DNA of 64,000 bases from assembly GCA_964346145.1 (NCBI GenBank), contig CAYFTL010000005.1:1-64000 (forward strand). The letters are read 5' to 3'. This DNA is from CAYFTL01 sp964346145. Its GTDB lineage: Bacteria; Bacillota; Clostridia; Christensenellales; Aristaeellaceae. Made by a program: the position numbers and the translations under genes. Below, piece after piece: positions 35,753-44,822 of the stretch. The notes under the pieces were generated by a model. That model did not search any database and was not told where the DNA came from. It saw only the letters and a program-made list of their open reading frames with translations. Every line of letters starts with the position of its first letter. The first letter of the stretch is position 1.

Positions 35753-36256
35753 ATGCCCGTTCAAGAGATAAGCCAATTTATTGTAATGAACTTACCGGCG
35801 TTGTTGTTGTTGTGTATCGGATTTGTATTGGTCGTCGTCGAAATTTTCATACCAGGCTTTGGCGCTCCTGGAATCATCGGTGGAATATGCTTAATAGCAG
35901 GAGTAATCCTAAAAGCCAATAATGCGTTAGAAGCCTTGATCATGGTGGTCGTCATTATTTCGCTTCTGGCGGTAGCGCTTTCCATATCGCTACACTCGGC
36001 TGCGAAGGGAAGGATCAGCAAATCCAAACTGATCTTAAAGGATGTATCCACCACGGTAGAATCCTTGAGCAGTGAGGATCTGAATTTCTACGTAAACAAA
36101 AAAGGGATTGCCAAGACGGTGCTGCGTCCGGCTGGAATTGCAGAATTTGACGGGGTCCGGCTTAATGTAGTTAGCGACGGCGATTTTATCGCCGCTGGCA
36201 GCGAAATTCTGGTGGACCATGTTGAAGGCAACAAAATAGTAGTTAAACCACTATAG
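35753..36256 (+). CDS. NfeD-family membrane protein
   Basis: A 167-residue short NfeD. Two or three hydrophobic segments (about 10-30, 35-55 and 60-80) are followed by a C-terminal OB-fold-like domain (about 100-167), with KGIAKTVLRPAGIAEFDG and GDFIAAGSEILVDHVEGNKI as its core. NfeD proteins are encoded next to flotillins or stomatins and act with them. Here floA starts 38 bases later. AAAGGAGG lies 12 bases upstream of ATG 35753. Confidence 0.9.
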   Translation: MPVQEISQFIVMNLPALLLLCIGFVLVVVEIFIPGFGAPGIIGGICLIAGVILKANNALEALIMVVVIISLLAVALSISLHSAAKGRISKSKLILKDVSTTVESLSSEDLNFYVNKKGIAKTVLRPAGIAEFDGVRLNVVSDGDFIAAGSEILVDHVEGNKIVVKPL

Positions 36257-36294
36257 GTGCAAAATGATATAAAAAATATGGAGGGATATTGATT

Positions 36295-37305
36295 ATGGAA
36301 GGTAGTATTATCCTTGCGGTGGTCGCAATCATCGCCGTTGTGATCGTTTTGATTATGTTTGTCAACTTTTTTCCGATCGGTTTGTGGATTTCCGCAATAG
36401 CGTCGGGCGTGCGCGTAAGCATCAGCGCGCTGGTCGGTATGCGCTTTCGGCGGATTAACCCTTCGCGCATTGTGTTGCCGCTGATAAAAGCCACAAAGGC
36501 AGGACTGGATGTAGGCATCAACGAAATGGAAGCCCATCTTTTGGCGGGCGGTAACGTGGACAGGGTAATCAATGCACTGATTGCGGCTCAAGCCGCTGCA
36601 ATTCCGTTGGATTTTGAGGACTGCCGCGCTATTGACCTGGCTGGCCGGGATGTGCTGGAAGCCGTCCAAATGAGCGTTAATCCCAAGGTGATCGAAACCC
36701 CGGTGATCGCTGCCATCGCCAAAGATGGTATTGAGCTTCGGGCAAAAGCCCGGGTAACCGTGCGTGCCAACATTGCACGCTTAGTCGGCGGCGCCGGCGA
36801 AGAAACCATCATTGCCCGCGTAGGCGAAGGGATTGTTACCACGGTCGGTTCCTCCGAAACCCACAAGGAAGTGTTGGAGAATCCAGATCTGATTAGCCAA
36901 ACCGTGCTCAGCAAAGGTTTGGATGCGGGCACTGCGTTTGAAATTCTGTCTATCGACATCGCCGATGTGGATGTCGGGCGCAATATCGGCGCTCAACTGC
37001 AGATGGATCAAGCGGAAGCCGACCGTCGTATTGCTCAGGCCAAGGCTGAGGAACGCCGCGCAATGGCTGTAGCACAGGAACAAGAAATGATAGCATCGGT
37101 ACAGGAGATGCGCGCCAAAGTAATCGAAGCCGAAGCCGAAGTACCCAAGGCCATGGCTTCTGCACTGCGCGAAGGCAAGCTGGGCGTAATGGACTATTAC
37201 CAAATGCAGAATGTAATTTCTGACACCCAAATGCGTCAATCCATCGCTCAAGGCGAGAAAAGTGGCCCTGAAACCGAGCCTCAAAATCCCTCTAAGAAAA
37301 AATAA
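36295..37305 (+). CDS. floA: Flotillin-like protein FloA
   Basis: A 336-residue membrane-associated scaffold of functional lipid microdomains. An N-terminal hydrophobic hairpin (about 3-32) is followed by the PHB/SPFH-like domain, with GLDVGINEMEAHLLAGG and LEAVQMSVNPKVIETPVIAAIAKDG. The helical EA-rich region (about 225-290, rich in AEADRR and EAEAEVPKAMA) is where flotillins oligomerise. GGAGGG lies 9 bases before ATG 36295; the TTG at 36289 is closer but less likely. It is the standard partner of the NfeD gene upstream. Confidence 0.95.
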   Translation: MEGSIILAVVAIIAVVIVLIMFVNFFPIGLWISAIASGVRVSISALVGMRFRRINPSRIVLPLIKATKAGLDVGINEMEAHLLAGGNVDRVINALIAAQAAAIPLDFEDCRAIDLAGRDVLEAVQMSVNPKVIETPVIAAIAKDGIELRAKARVTVRANIARLVGGAGEETIIARVGEGIVTTVGSSETHKEVLENPDLISQTVLSKGLDAGTAFEILSIDIADVDVGRNIGAQLQMDQAEADRRIAQAKAEERRAMAVAQEQEMIASVQEMRAKVIEAEAEVPKAMASALREGKLGVMDYYQMQNVISDTQMRQSIAQGEKSGPETEPQNPSKKK

Positions 37306-37375
37306 TGGCGTTTCAATTTGAGGTGTGTGCAACCATTGTGTTGTACACACCTGTTTAAAAAAAGAAGGAGAGCAT

Positions 37376-38050
37376 ATGGAACAGCTAATAATCATTGGTG
37401 TTGTTCTGGTAATATTTTCGCTCGTAAACCAATCCAAAAAGAAAAACCCACAAAAAGGTCAAGGCGCTGCCTCACACAAAGCTTCGTCCCATAAGCCGCC
37501 TACAACAGCGTGGCCTAACTCCAAAACAAAAACCAACGCTACCGATATATTCAAGTCTTTAATGGATACCAAAAATATTGGTAGCGGTGGCCTCTGGAGC
37601 ACATTGGCGGAAATCCTTGAAGACGAAGCTCGAGAATCGGAACACCATCAAACAATGTCCGAAACCGTAGAGGAAATTTCCAACACGTCTGCTGAAGGAA
37701 TATCCTCCGAAGTTGTAAATGATCGATCATTTGAGGGAGAATACTATAGCGGCGAAGGCGAAAGCTTGACATACGATGGTCACGTGGGCGGCTCTTTGTC
37801 GCCCGGTTCAGACCACGGCCATTTTGAAGGGCAAACAGTGTCGGCTGTCATGCTGGCAGAGCGGGAAGCCGAGCGTCAAGCCGCTCAAAAGCAAAGCGAA
37901 GAAAACATTTTTCAATTTCCCCAAAAAACCGAATCGGTTGATCAATCATCCAGGCGTAGCGCTTTTTCTTTTACGACACACCCACTCAAAAATGCCGTGA
38001 TCATGAGCGAAGTATTGGACAAACCGGTCGCACTTCGGCGGAGGAGGTAA
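37376..38050 (+). CDS. Single-pass membrane protein of unknown function in the floA operon
   Basis: A 224-residue protein with one N-terminal membrane segment (residues about 3-18, LIIIGVVLVIFSLV) and a long hydrophilic, probably disordered cytoplasmic region rich in Ser, Glu and Gly. The C-terminus ends in LKNAVIMSEVLDKPVALRRRR. A short AII-SEIL-type tail like this occurs at the end of several otherwise unrelated small membrane proteins of Bacillota, as far as I recall; it may be a docking motif. AAGGAGAG precedes the ATG. It ends 3 bases before the LytTR regulator. No family name can be given. Confidence 0.6.
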   Translation: MEQLIIIGVVLVIFSLVNQSKKKNPQKGQGAASHKASSHKPPTTAWPNSKTKTNATDIFKSLMDTKNIGSGGLWSTLAEILEDEARESEHHQTMSETVEEISNTSAEGISSEVVNDRSFEGEYYSGEGESLTYDGHVGGSLSPGSDHGHFEGQTVSAVMLAEREAERQAAQKQSEENIFQFPQKTESVDQSSRRSAFSFTTHPLKNAVIMSEVLDKPVALRRRR

Positions 38051-38053
38051 CCT

Positions 38054-38800
38054 ATGGAACCCGTTCGCATCCTAATTGCCGATGACGATCCTGGAATGAG
38101 GTTGCTGCTTAGCAAGTTGATCGCCAAGGCCGATGGATACGATTTGGTAGGCCAGGCTCAAGATGGCCAGCAAGCCTTGGATATGGTGGATTCTTTTAAT
38201 CCGCAGGTCGTCATCCTAGATGTGGAAATGCCGGTACTCTCCGGCATCGACTGCGCCCGCTATATTCAAGATGTTAACCCCAAAACCATCATACTGTTTG
38301 CAACCGCTCACGACAAATACATGGCGGATGCCTTTTCGGTTTATGCCTTTGACTATCTGCTAAAGCCTTTTAAAGCCGATCGCTTGTTCCAAACCTTGGA
38401 CATGATTCGCAAAAAATTAGGCGAGGAAAAAACCGAACTACTTCCGATTAATACCCCACCTAGGCCCACGCCTGCGCGGCTCATGCTGAAACATCGGGAA
38501 GGTACCAGCTTTTTAGATATGGATTCTATCCTGTTGGTGCAGCGCGAAGACCGCTCTACCGTGCTTTACTGCATGGATGACGTGCGCTATGTAACCAGCG
38601 AATCTCTGGGCGACTTGGAGAAACGTTTGCCCAAAGATATGTTTTTCCGCACGCACAAATCTTATGTCGTCAACATTTCCCAAGTGGATAGCATCACCCC
38701 GTATGGGCGCTGGACTCACATCATTACACTGCGAGGAACCAGCCAAGATGCTTTGATCACCCACGAGCGGTTCGATGAACTTCAGAAAATGTTTGCTTAA
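38054..38800 (+). CDS. LytTR-family response regulator, orphan
   Basis: A 248-residue regulator. The receiver domain (about 1-120) has ADDDPGM, the phospho-acceptor Asp in VVILDVEMPVLSG (about residue 56), and FDYLLKPFKADR. The C-terminal LytTR DNA-binding domain (about 145-248) shows DSILLVQREDRSTVLY, FFRTHKSYVVNISQVDSI and HERFDELQKMF. No histidine kinase gene adjoins it. It is the last gene of the nfeD-floA group and is closed by a strong terminator. Its signal and targets are unknown; the membrane protein before it is a possible partner. Confidence 0.9.
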   Translation: MEPVRILIADDDPGMRLLLSKLIAKADGYDLVGQAQDGQQALDMVDSFNPQVVILDVEMPVLSGIDCARYIQDVNPKTIILFATAHDKYMADAFSVYAFDYLLKPFKADRLFQTLDMIRKKLGEEKTELLPINTPPRPTPARLMLKHREGTSFLDMDSILLVQREDRSTVLYCMDDVRYVTSESLGDLEKRLPKDMFFRTHKSYVVNISQVDSITPYGRWTHIITLRGTSQDALITHERFDELQKMFA

Positions 38801-38803
38801 AAC

Positions 38804-38841
38804 AAAAAAGACCGGGATGAAATTTCATCCCGGTCTTTTTT
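38804..38841. terminator. Bidirectional terminator
   Basis: A near-perfect palindrome in which AAAAAAGACCGGGATGAAA is followed at once by its complement. It ends the LytTR gene on one strand and the Gfo/Idh gene on the other. Confidence 0.93.
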
Positions 38842-38860
38842 ATGCCTATAGTTGGTGCAA

Positions 38861-39949
38861 TTAGTCAAAGTATACCGGTTTTCCGGTCTTGTTGGATTCG
38901 TAAATCGCTTCCAAAATTTTGGTGACCACGATAGCCTGTTCGGGTTTGGTAATTAAGGGCTTGGAATCGTCTTTTACGTGATCAATCCACATACGCGCTT
39001 CTAAATCGGCGGGTGATGCGCTCTGCCCATCAAAGAAGGCTACGCCACCTGCGCCCAAATCGGGAACGGTTACATAGGTTTTGGAGAAGCGCTCACCATT
39101 GATGCGCAGCGCACCGTTTTCGCCCAACATATCTGCGCCGGCCTTGTCGCCACACAGAATGGTTTTGGCCTCATCTACCAACAAGGTGTTCAAAGCCCAA
39201 GAAGACTCCAGGAAAATGGTTGCTCCGTTTTTCATGCGGATAAAGCCAAAAGCGGAATCCTCAACGGTGAACTTCTCCGGATCCCAAGGACCGAAGGCGT
39301 TGGCTGCGTTTTTGGTGTCGGCCAGCTTTCGGTAAGCGGTTCCCACAACCATTTCGGGCTCGTAGTTGTCCATTTGCCACAGCGTTAGGTCCAACGCATG
39401 GGTTCCAATGTCAATCAGCGGACCGCCGCCCTGGTTTTCTTCATCCAAGAAAACGCCCCAGGTGGGCACCGCACGACGGCGAACAGCCTGGCCGCGAGCA
39501 TAATAAATTTCGCCCAAATCGCCGGCTTCGCACATTTGTTTGAGGTACAAGCATTCCGGGCGGAAACGGTTTTGATAACCGATGGTCAGCTTTCTGCCGG
39601 TGCGCTTGGCCGCATCCAACATTTTTTGCGCCTCTTCGGTGTTGATGGCCATGGGCTTTTCACACATAACGTGTTTACCGGATTCCAGCGCATCCACCGT
39701 GATAAAGGAGTGCTGTTTGTTGGGGGTCAACACGTGCACGACGTCCAAGTCTAGCTTCAAAAGATCTTTGTAATCCTCAAAAACCTGGGCATCCTTGCTT
39801 CCGTATTCTTTTGCAGCCTTTTCGGCGCGCTCGACGATGATGTCACAAAAAGCCACCATCTCAACATCCTTCAGCTTGGCGAGGGAAGGCATGTGTTTAC
39901 CGTTTGCGATGCCGCCGCAACCAATAATACCGATTTTAACCTTGTCCAT
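38861..39949 (-). CDS. Gfo/Idh/MocA-family NAD(P)-dependent oxidoreductase
   Basis: A 362-residue cytoplasmic sugar- or polyol-type dehydrogenase. The Rossmann motif is KIGIIGCGGIANGKHMPSL at the N-terminus, with the family motif CEKPMA near residue 96. The C-terminal domain shows GGGPLIDIGTHALDLTLW, whose Asp-His pair is catalytic in relatives. AAGGAGG precedes both TTG 39955 and ATG 39949. It is divergent from the diol dehydratase operon across 302 bases, so a link to polyol breakdown is possible but unproven. myo-Inositol-type and deoxysugar substrates are both possible. Confidence 0.9.
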   Translation of the reverse strand: MDKVKIGIIGCGGIANGKHMPSLAKLKDVEMVAFCDIIVERAEKAAKEYGSKDAQVFEDYKDLLKLDLDVVHVLTPNKQHSFITVDALESGKHVMCEKPMAINTEEAQKMLDAAKRTGRKLTIGYQNRFRPECLYLKQMCEAGDLGEIYYARGQAVRRRAVPTWGVFLDEENQGGGPLIDIGTHALDLTLWQMDNYEPEMVVGTAYRKLADTKNAANAFGPWDPEKFTVEDSAFGFIRMKNGATIFLESSWALNTLLVDEAKTILCGDKAGADMLGENGALRINGERFSKTYVTVPDLGAGGVAFFDGQSASPADLEARMWIDHVKDDSKPLITKPEQAIVVTKILEAIYESNKTGKPVYFD

Positions 39950-40251
39950 TGTCAATTGACCTCCTTAAAATATACCAATTTCTATATGGGTATTTTACAA
40001 TAAATATTCGCAATATTCAATCATTCTGTATATTTCTGTTAAAATAACTTTTGACACGCCTTTTCACCATAATTGAAAAATCTATTCTTTTCAAAAGACC
40101 GCCAAATAAAATGTTGTATTGTGATGAAAAATGTTGGTTTGTATTTGTTTATGGCAAAATAGGGTTGTTTTGTTTTGTGTTTTGGTGTAATATAAGGATA
40201 TCAAAGTTTCCTCAATATTCCTATAGATATATAGCAATGGAGAATTTTACC
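39950..40251. other. Divergent AT-rich promoter region
   Basis: This separates the Gfo/Idh gene from the dehydratase operon. It is strongly AT-rich, with T-rich tracts near 40130-40190. A TTGACA occurs at about 40052 without a well-spaced -10. TGTAATATAAGG near 40189-40200 could be the operon's -10. No cobalamin riboswitch elements are seen. The in-frame extension of the large subunit back to 40051 is not coding in character. Confidence 0.4.
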
Positions 40252-41916
40252 ATGAAACGATCAAAACGCATACAAAAGCTGGATGCACGCCCGGTCAATC
40301 AGGATGGCTTTATCAGCGAATGGCCTGAGATGGGCTTTGTCGCCATGCACAGCCCTTACGACCCCAAGGGCTCGATCCGGGTTGAAGGCGGAATCATTAC
40401 CGAGCTGGACGGCAAAACCCGTCGAGAGTTTGATTTTATAGACCAATTCGTGGCCGACCACGCTATAAATGTTGAACGCGCCGAGGAATCCATGAGCATT
40501 GCTGCCGTGGATATTGCGCGCATGATCGTAGACATCAACGTGCCCAGGAAACAGGTTCTGGAAATCGTTTCCGGGATTACTCCGGCGCGGATGGCCGAGG
40601 TCATCAACCATCTAAACGTGGTCGAAATGATGATGGGTATGCAAAAAATGCGGGCGCGCAAGCTGCCGGCCAACCAAGCCCACATTACCAACCTGAAGGA
40701 CGATCCGGTTCAAATCGCAGCCGATGCCGCTGAAGGCGCTCTTCGCGGATTTGCCGAAGAGGAAACCACCATGGGCGTAGCTCGCTACGCACCGCTGAGC
40801 GCCATCGCGCTATTAATCGGCGCCCAGGCTGGACGACCGGGCGTACTCACCCAATGCTCGGCAGAAGAGGCTACCGAGCTCGAGCTGGGCATCCGCGGGC
40901 TAACCACTTACGCCGAAACCTTGTCGGTATACGGTACCGAAAAGGTGTTTATCGATGGCGACGACACGCCCTATTCCAAAGCATTTTTAAATGCGGCGTA
41001 CGCTTCTCGTGGCCTGAAGGTGCGTTTTACTTCGGGCGCCGGCTCGGAAGTTTTGATGGGCAGCAGCGAGAAAAAATCCATGTTGTACCTGGAATGCCGG
41101 TGCCTGTATGTAACTAAGGGCGCCGGTGCTCAGGGCGTTCAAAATGGTTCGGTCAGCTGCATTGCCGTTCCGGCTTCGGTTCCCGCCGGTATTCGCGCAG
41201 TCATGGGGGAGAACCTGGCGGCGTCCCTGCTTGGATTGGAGTGCGCATCGTCCAACGATCAAAGCTTCAGTCATTCGGATATGCGGCGCACGGCGCGCAC
41301 CATGCTACAATTCTTGCCCGGCACTGACTTTATATTCTCAGGCTATGCCGGCGAACCCAACTACGACAACATGTTTGCAGGCTCCAATTTCGATGCCGAA
41401 GACTTGGATGACTACAACGTGCTTCAGCGCGACATGCAAGTGGACGGCGGATTGCATCCGGTAACCGAAGAAGAAGTTATCGCTGTCAGGCGCAAAGTCG
41501 GAAAGGCAGTACAAGCGGTGTTTCGTTATCTGGACCTGGCCGAGATTACCGATGAACAGGTGGAAGCTGTGGTTTACGCCCACGGCAGCAAAGACACCTT
41601 ATCCCGGGATGTGGCAGCCGATTTAATCGCCGCGGAGGATGTATTAAAGCGTGGCATAACCGGGCTTGACGTGGTCAACGCACTGGCTCAAACTGGGTTT
41701 GAGGATTTGGCTGAGCGGGTGCTGGCCATGCTGAAACAGCGGGTCATCGGCGACTATATGCATACCTCGGCTATTTTGGATGAAAACTTCAATGTGCTTT
41801 CGGGCGTAAATTTGCCCAACGACTATATGGGGCCGGGGACCGGATACCGCGTCGACGGCGACCGCTGGCAGGAAATCAAAAATATTCCGCATCTTATCAA
41901 TCCTGAGGAGATGTAA
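40252..41916 (+). CDS. pduC: B12-dependent diol/glycerol dehydratase, large subunit
   Basis: This is the catalytic alpha subunit of an adenosylcobalamin-dependent enzyme that turns 1,2-propanediol into propionaldehyde or glycerol into 3-hydroxypropionaldehyde. Its 554 residues equal the length of Pdu/Dha large subunits. Family blocks are visible: LDARPVNQDGFISEWPEMGF at the start, MGMQKMRARKLPANQAH and FSGYAGEPNYDNMFAGSNFD. The ATG at 40252 has GGAG 9 bases upstream; the longer frame from 40051 is rejected. It is the first gene of a six-gene operon. Sequence alone does not settle whether glycerol or propanediol is preferred. Confidence 0.95.
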   Translation: MKRSKRIQKLDARPVNQDGFISEWPEMGFVAMHSPYDPKGSIRVEGGIITELDGKTRREFDFIDQFVADHAINVERAEESMSIAAVDIARMIVDINVPRKQVLEIVSGITPARMAEVINHLNVVEMMMGMQKMRARKLPANQAHITNLKDDPVQIAADAAEGALRGFAEEETTMGVARYAPLSAIALLIGAQAGRPGVLTQCSAEEATELELGIRGLTTYAETLSVYGTEKVFIDGDDTPYSKAFLNAAYASRGLKVRFTSGAGSEVLMGSSEKKSMLYLECRCLYVTKGAGAQGVQNGSVSCIAVPASVPAGIRAVMGENLAASLLGLECASSNDQSFSHSDMRRTARTMLQFLPGTDFIFSGYAGEPNYDNMFAGSNFDAEDLDDYNVLQRDMQVDGGLHPVTEEEVIAVRRKVGKAVQAVFRYLDLAEITDEQVEAVVYAHGSKDTLSRDVAADLIAAEDVLKRGITGLDVVNALAQTGFEDLAERVLAMLKQRVIGDYMHTSAILDENFNVLSGVNLPNDYMGPGTGYRVDGDRWQEIKNIPHLINPEEM

Positions 41917-41937
41917 ACCAAATCGGAGGCAATTGCA

Positions 41938-42612
41938 ATGGACGTGAATGAACAACTCATAAAACAAATTGTCACCTCTGTTATGGCGCAAATGAAAGCC
42001 CAAACAAACGAGAGTGCCGCCTTGGCAAACTCTAGCGCCAGCATGGCCGGCCGCGAACGCATCAACGCTGAGCGCAGCTCTTATGTGAATTATCCTCGGG
42101 CAAAACAGGGAACCGATCCCAAGGAAGTGGTGATCGGTGTGGGTGCAGCTTTTCAACGCGAAATAAAAAAAACCATCAACGGACTCGAGCTGGCCCTCGT
42201 TCTGGAAAACCTTAAGGCCGGTATTGAGGAGGAGGGGATGATGCCCCGTGTCATCAAAATCCTGGACACTTCGGACGTGTGTTTCATGGCTCTTGAAGCC
42301 GCAAAGCTGAGCGGCTCAGGCATCGGAATCGGGATTCAGTCGAAAGGAACCACGGTCATTCATCAAAAAGATTTATACCCGCTGTCAAACCTTGAATTGT
42401 TTCCCCAAGCGCCTCTGATGACGCTGGACACCTACCGCAAAATAGGGCACAACGCCGCAAAGTATGTAAAGGGCGAGCAAGTAGCCCCTGTTCCGAGCGA
42501 AAACGACCCCATGACCCGCCCGAAATATCAGGTCAAAGCAGCGCTTATGCATATTGCGGAAACCGAACAGCTGGATCCTCAGCTGGGCAGTGTGGAATGG
42601 GAGGGGCAATAA
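41938..42612 (+). CDS. pduD: Diol dehydratase medium subunit with PduD-like targeting helix
   Basis: The beta subunit, which helps bind the B12 cofactor. At 224 residues it matches PduD rather than the shorter DhaC of glycerol dehydratase. The first 20 residues (MDVNEQLIKQIVTSVMAQMK) form an amphipathic helix closely resembling the PduD peptide that directs the enzyme into a bacterial microcompartment. A Ser/Ala-rich linker (about 21-60) separates it from the core, where GSGIGIGIQSKGTTVIHQKD and PLSNLELFPQAPL are conserved. GGAGG is well placed. No shell gene is in the window. Confidence 0.94.
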   Translation: MDVNEQLIKQIVTSVMAQMKAQTNESAALANSSASMAGRERINAERSSYVNYPRAKQGTDPKEVVIGVGAAFQREIKKTINGLELALVLENLKAGIEEEGMMPRVIKILDTSDVCFMALEAAKLSGSGIGIGIQSKGTTVIHQKDLYPLSNLELFPQAPLMTLDTYRKIGHNAAKYVKGEQVAPVPSENDPMTRPKYQVKAALMHIAETEQLDPQLGSVEWEGQ

Positions 42613-43005
42613 ATGCGTTATCCATTGGGTGAATTCGAAAAAGATACCATCATATCCCGCACCGGAAAAAAACTATCCGAAATTACGCTGGATGAGGTTA
42701 AAAAAGGCAATATTAGCGCCGAAGACATTAAAATATCCAAAGAAACTTTGTTGGCTCAGGCCCAGGTTGCCCGTCAAAACGGCAACGAATCCATGGCGCA
42801 AAACTTTGAGCGCGCCGCCGAACTGGTGGACGTGCCCGATGACGTCATCTTGACCATGTACGATAAGCTCAGGCCCAACCGCTCTACCAAGTTGGAGTTG
42901 GTTTTAATGGCCGAAGAGCTTTTGAGCAAATATGACGCCAAAAATGCCGCGCGACTAGTGATGGAAGCGGCCGAGACTTATGAAAAAAGGGGCGTTTTGC
43001 GTTGA
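42613..43005 (+). CDS. pduE: Diol dehydratase small subunit
   Basis: The gamma subunit of the dehydratase, 130 residues. It lacks the N-terminal targeting extension of about 40 residues found in enteric PduE and starts straight at the core (MRYPLGEFEKD). The conserved heart is NFERAAELVDVPDDVIL and KLRPNRSTKLEL. The ATG follows the pduD stop with no gap, and the end overlaps the reactivase gene by 4 bases, so translation is tightly coupled. Confidence 0.94.
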   Translation: MRYPLGEFEKDTIISRTGKKLSEITLDEVKKGNISAEDIKISKETLLAQAQVARQNGNESMAQNFERAAELVDVPDDVILTMYDKLRPNRSTKLELVLMAEELLSKYDAKNAARLVMEAAETYEKRGVLR

Positions 43006-44822
43006 AAATCATCGCCGGAGTGGACATTGGAAACTCCACAACCGAAGTATGCATAGGGGCTTTTGCCGCCGATGGACAGCTTCGGTTTTTGTCGAGCGCA
43101 TCTTGCCCGACCACTGGCATGAAGGGAACGCTGGACAATGTCCGCGGCATTCAAAAAGCGTTAGCACTTGCAGCGCAAAAGGCAGGAAAAACCATATCGG
43201 ATATACAACTCATCCGGATCAATGAGGCGGCTCCAGTCATTGGGGATACCGCCATGGAAACCCTGACTGAAACCATCATCGCCGATTCCAGCATGATCGG
43301 GCACAACCCTTCTACCCCCGCAGGCATGGGGTGTGCCGTCGGGCATATTTTGCATCTAAACAACCTGACATCCGCCAACCCGGCTACTGATTATATATTG
43401 GTTGCCGACAACCGGTTCGACTTTGAAACGATCGCAAACAGAATCAACCAATATGCAAAAAAACTGTTTATCGTTGGTTTAATTTTGCAGGCTGACGAGG
43501 CGGTATTGGTTGAAAATAGGCTAGAACACAAAATCCCCATCGTCGATGAAGTTAGGCGCATCGAATTAATCCCGGAAGGGCAAGCGGCCGCTATAGAAGT
43601 GGCCATGCCCGGCCAGTCGGTTCGCACTTTGTCCAACCCGTACGGAATCGCAAGCCTGCTGAGCTTAACTCCGGAAGAAACCGAACGGGCGGTGCCCATC
43701 GCCAAAAGCTTAATCGGTTTGCGCAGTGCGGTGGTCGTTAAAACCCCCGAAGGAAACGTGCGGGAGCGCGTGTTGCCCGCAGGTGACATTTATATTGAAG
43801 GCACAGAAAACGATAAAATAGTGGCCTTGGATGATGGCGCCCAGCGCATCATGGAGGCGCTGAATTCTGTGGCCAACATTCAAGACATTCGCGGTAAACA
43901 AAACACCAATGTGGGGGAAATGCTCAACAGGGTGCGCCAAAACATGGCCGATTTGAGCGATATTTCGCCCCAACAAGTAAAAATAACCGATATCCTGGCT
44001 GTAGACACGATGGCGCCGGTGTTGATTTCCGGCGCGCTGGCCGGCGAAAGCTGTATGGAAAAAGCCGTAGCCGTGGCCGCCATGGTCAAAACCCAAAAGC
44101 TACCCATGCAAGAAATTGCCCGGCAGCTCCGCAAAGAGCTCGGCATTCCCACCGAGGTTGCCGGCGTGGAAGCAGTCATGGCCAGCTTGGGCGCACTCAC
44201 CACACCGGGCACTCAATTGCCGCTGGCCATATTGGATTTGGGCGGAGGCTCCACCGATGCCGCCGTTTTGCACAACGACGGCCGCGTGTCTCTTACCCAT
44301 CAGGCTGGGGCAGGCGAATTAGTTTCGATGTTGATTCAAACCGAGTTAGGGTTGAGCGATCGGGCCACCGCCGAAATGATTAAGCGCTATCCGCTGGCCA
44401 AAGTGGAAAGCTTGTTCCATTTAAAACTGGAAGACGGCCAAGTGTTGTTTTCCCAGCAGGCCTACGAACCCCGATTGTTTGGGCGCGTCGTCATGTTGGC
44501 GCAAGGGGACATGATCCGTTTGGAAAAGGATATCCCGATGGAACGCATCGTTCAGGTGCGCCGAGAAGCCAAGAAGAAGGTCTTTTTAGCCAACGCATTG
44601 CGGGCGCTTCAGGCCGTCGTGCCTGACCACAGTCTCAAAAACATCGGAAACGTCGTGTTGGTTGGAGGCTCGGCAGAAGACTTCGAAATCCCGGAAATGT
44701 TGACGCAATATCTTTCTCAGTATAAAATTGTCTGTGGGCGCGGCAATATACGCAACAAAGAAGGGGCCAGAAACGCAGTTGCCACTGGCCTCGTCCTTTC
44801 TTACACGGAGAAAATACGATGA
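43002..44822 (+). CDS. pduG: Diol dehydratase reactivase, large ATPase subunit
   Basis: A chaperone-like ATPase of 606 residues that swaps damaged cobalamin out of the inactivated dehydratase. The actin/Hsp70-like fold is evident from IIAGVDIGNSTTEVCIG at the N-terminus and ILDLGGGSTDAAVL near 408-421, with LVGGSAEDFEIPEML near the end. It starts at a TTG that overlaps the pduE stop (TTGA). The length agrees with PduG/DhaF/DdrA (about 605-610). Its small partner overlaps its 3' end. Confidence 0.95.
   Translation: MKIIAGVDIGNSTTEVCIGAFAADGQLRFLSSASCPTTGMKGTLDNVRGIQKALALAAQKAGKTISDIQLIRINEAAPVIGDTAMETLTETIIADSSMIGHNPSTPAGMGCAVGHILHLNNLTSANPATDYILVADNRFDFETIANRINQYAKKLFIVGLILQADEAVLVENRLEHKIPIVDEVRRIELIPEGQAAAIEVAMPGQSVRTLSNPYGIASLLSLTPEETERAVPIAKSLIGLRSAVVVKTPEGNVRERVLPAGDIYIEGTENDKIVALDDGAQRIMEALNSVANIQDIRGKQNTNVGEMLNRVRQNMADLSDISPQQVKITDILAVDTMAPVLISGALAGESCMEKAVAVAAMVKTQKLPMQEIARQLRKELGIPTEVAGVEAVMASLGALTTPGTQLPLAILDLGGGSTDAAVLHNDGRVSLTHQAGAGELVSMLIQTELGLSDRATAEMIKRYPLAKVESLFHLKLEDGQVLFSQQAYEPRLFGRVVMLAQGDMIRLEKDIPMERIVQVRREAKKKVFLANALRALQAVVPDHSLKNIGNVVLVGGSAEDFEIPEMLTQYLSQYKIVCGRGNIRNKEGARNAVATGLVLSYTEKIR

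Noticed and set aside
39950..40251. Expected cobalamin riboswitch before the B12-dependent dehydratase operon
   Set aside because: The region is AT-rich and lacks the B12-box (GCCACTG-like) and other conserved elements.
40051..40251. 67-codon N-terminal extension of the dehydratase large subunit
   Set aside because: AT-rich, with unusual Phe/Tyr/Cys content; the ATG at 40252 with GGAG gives exactly the family length.
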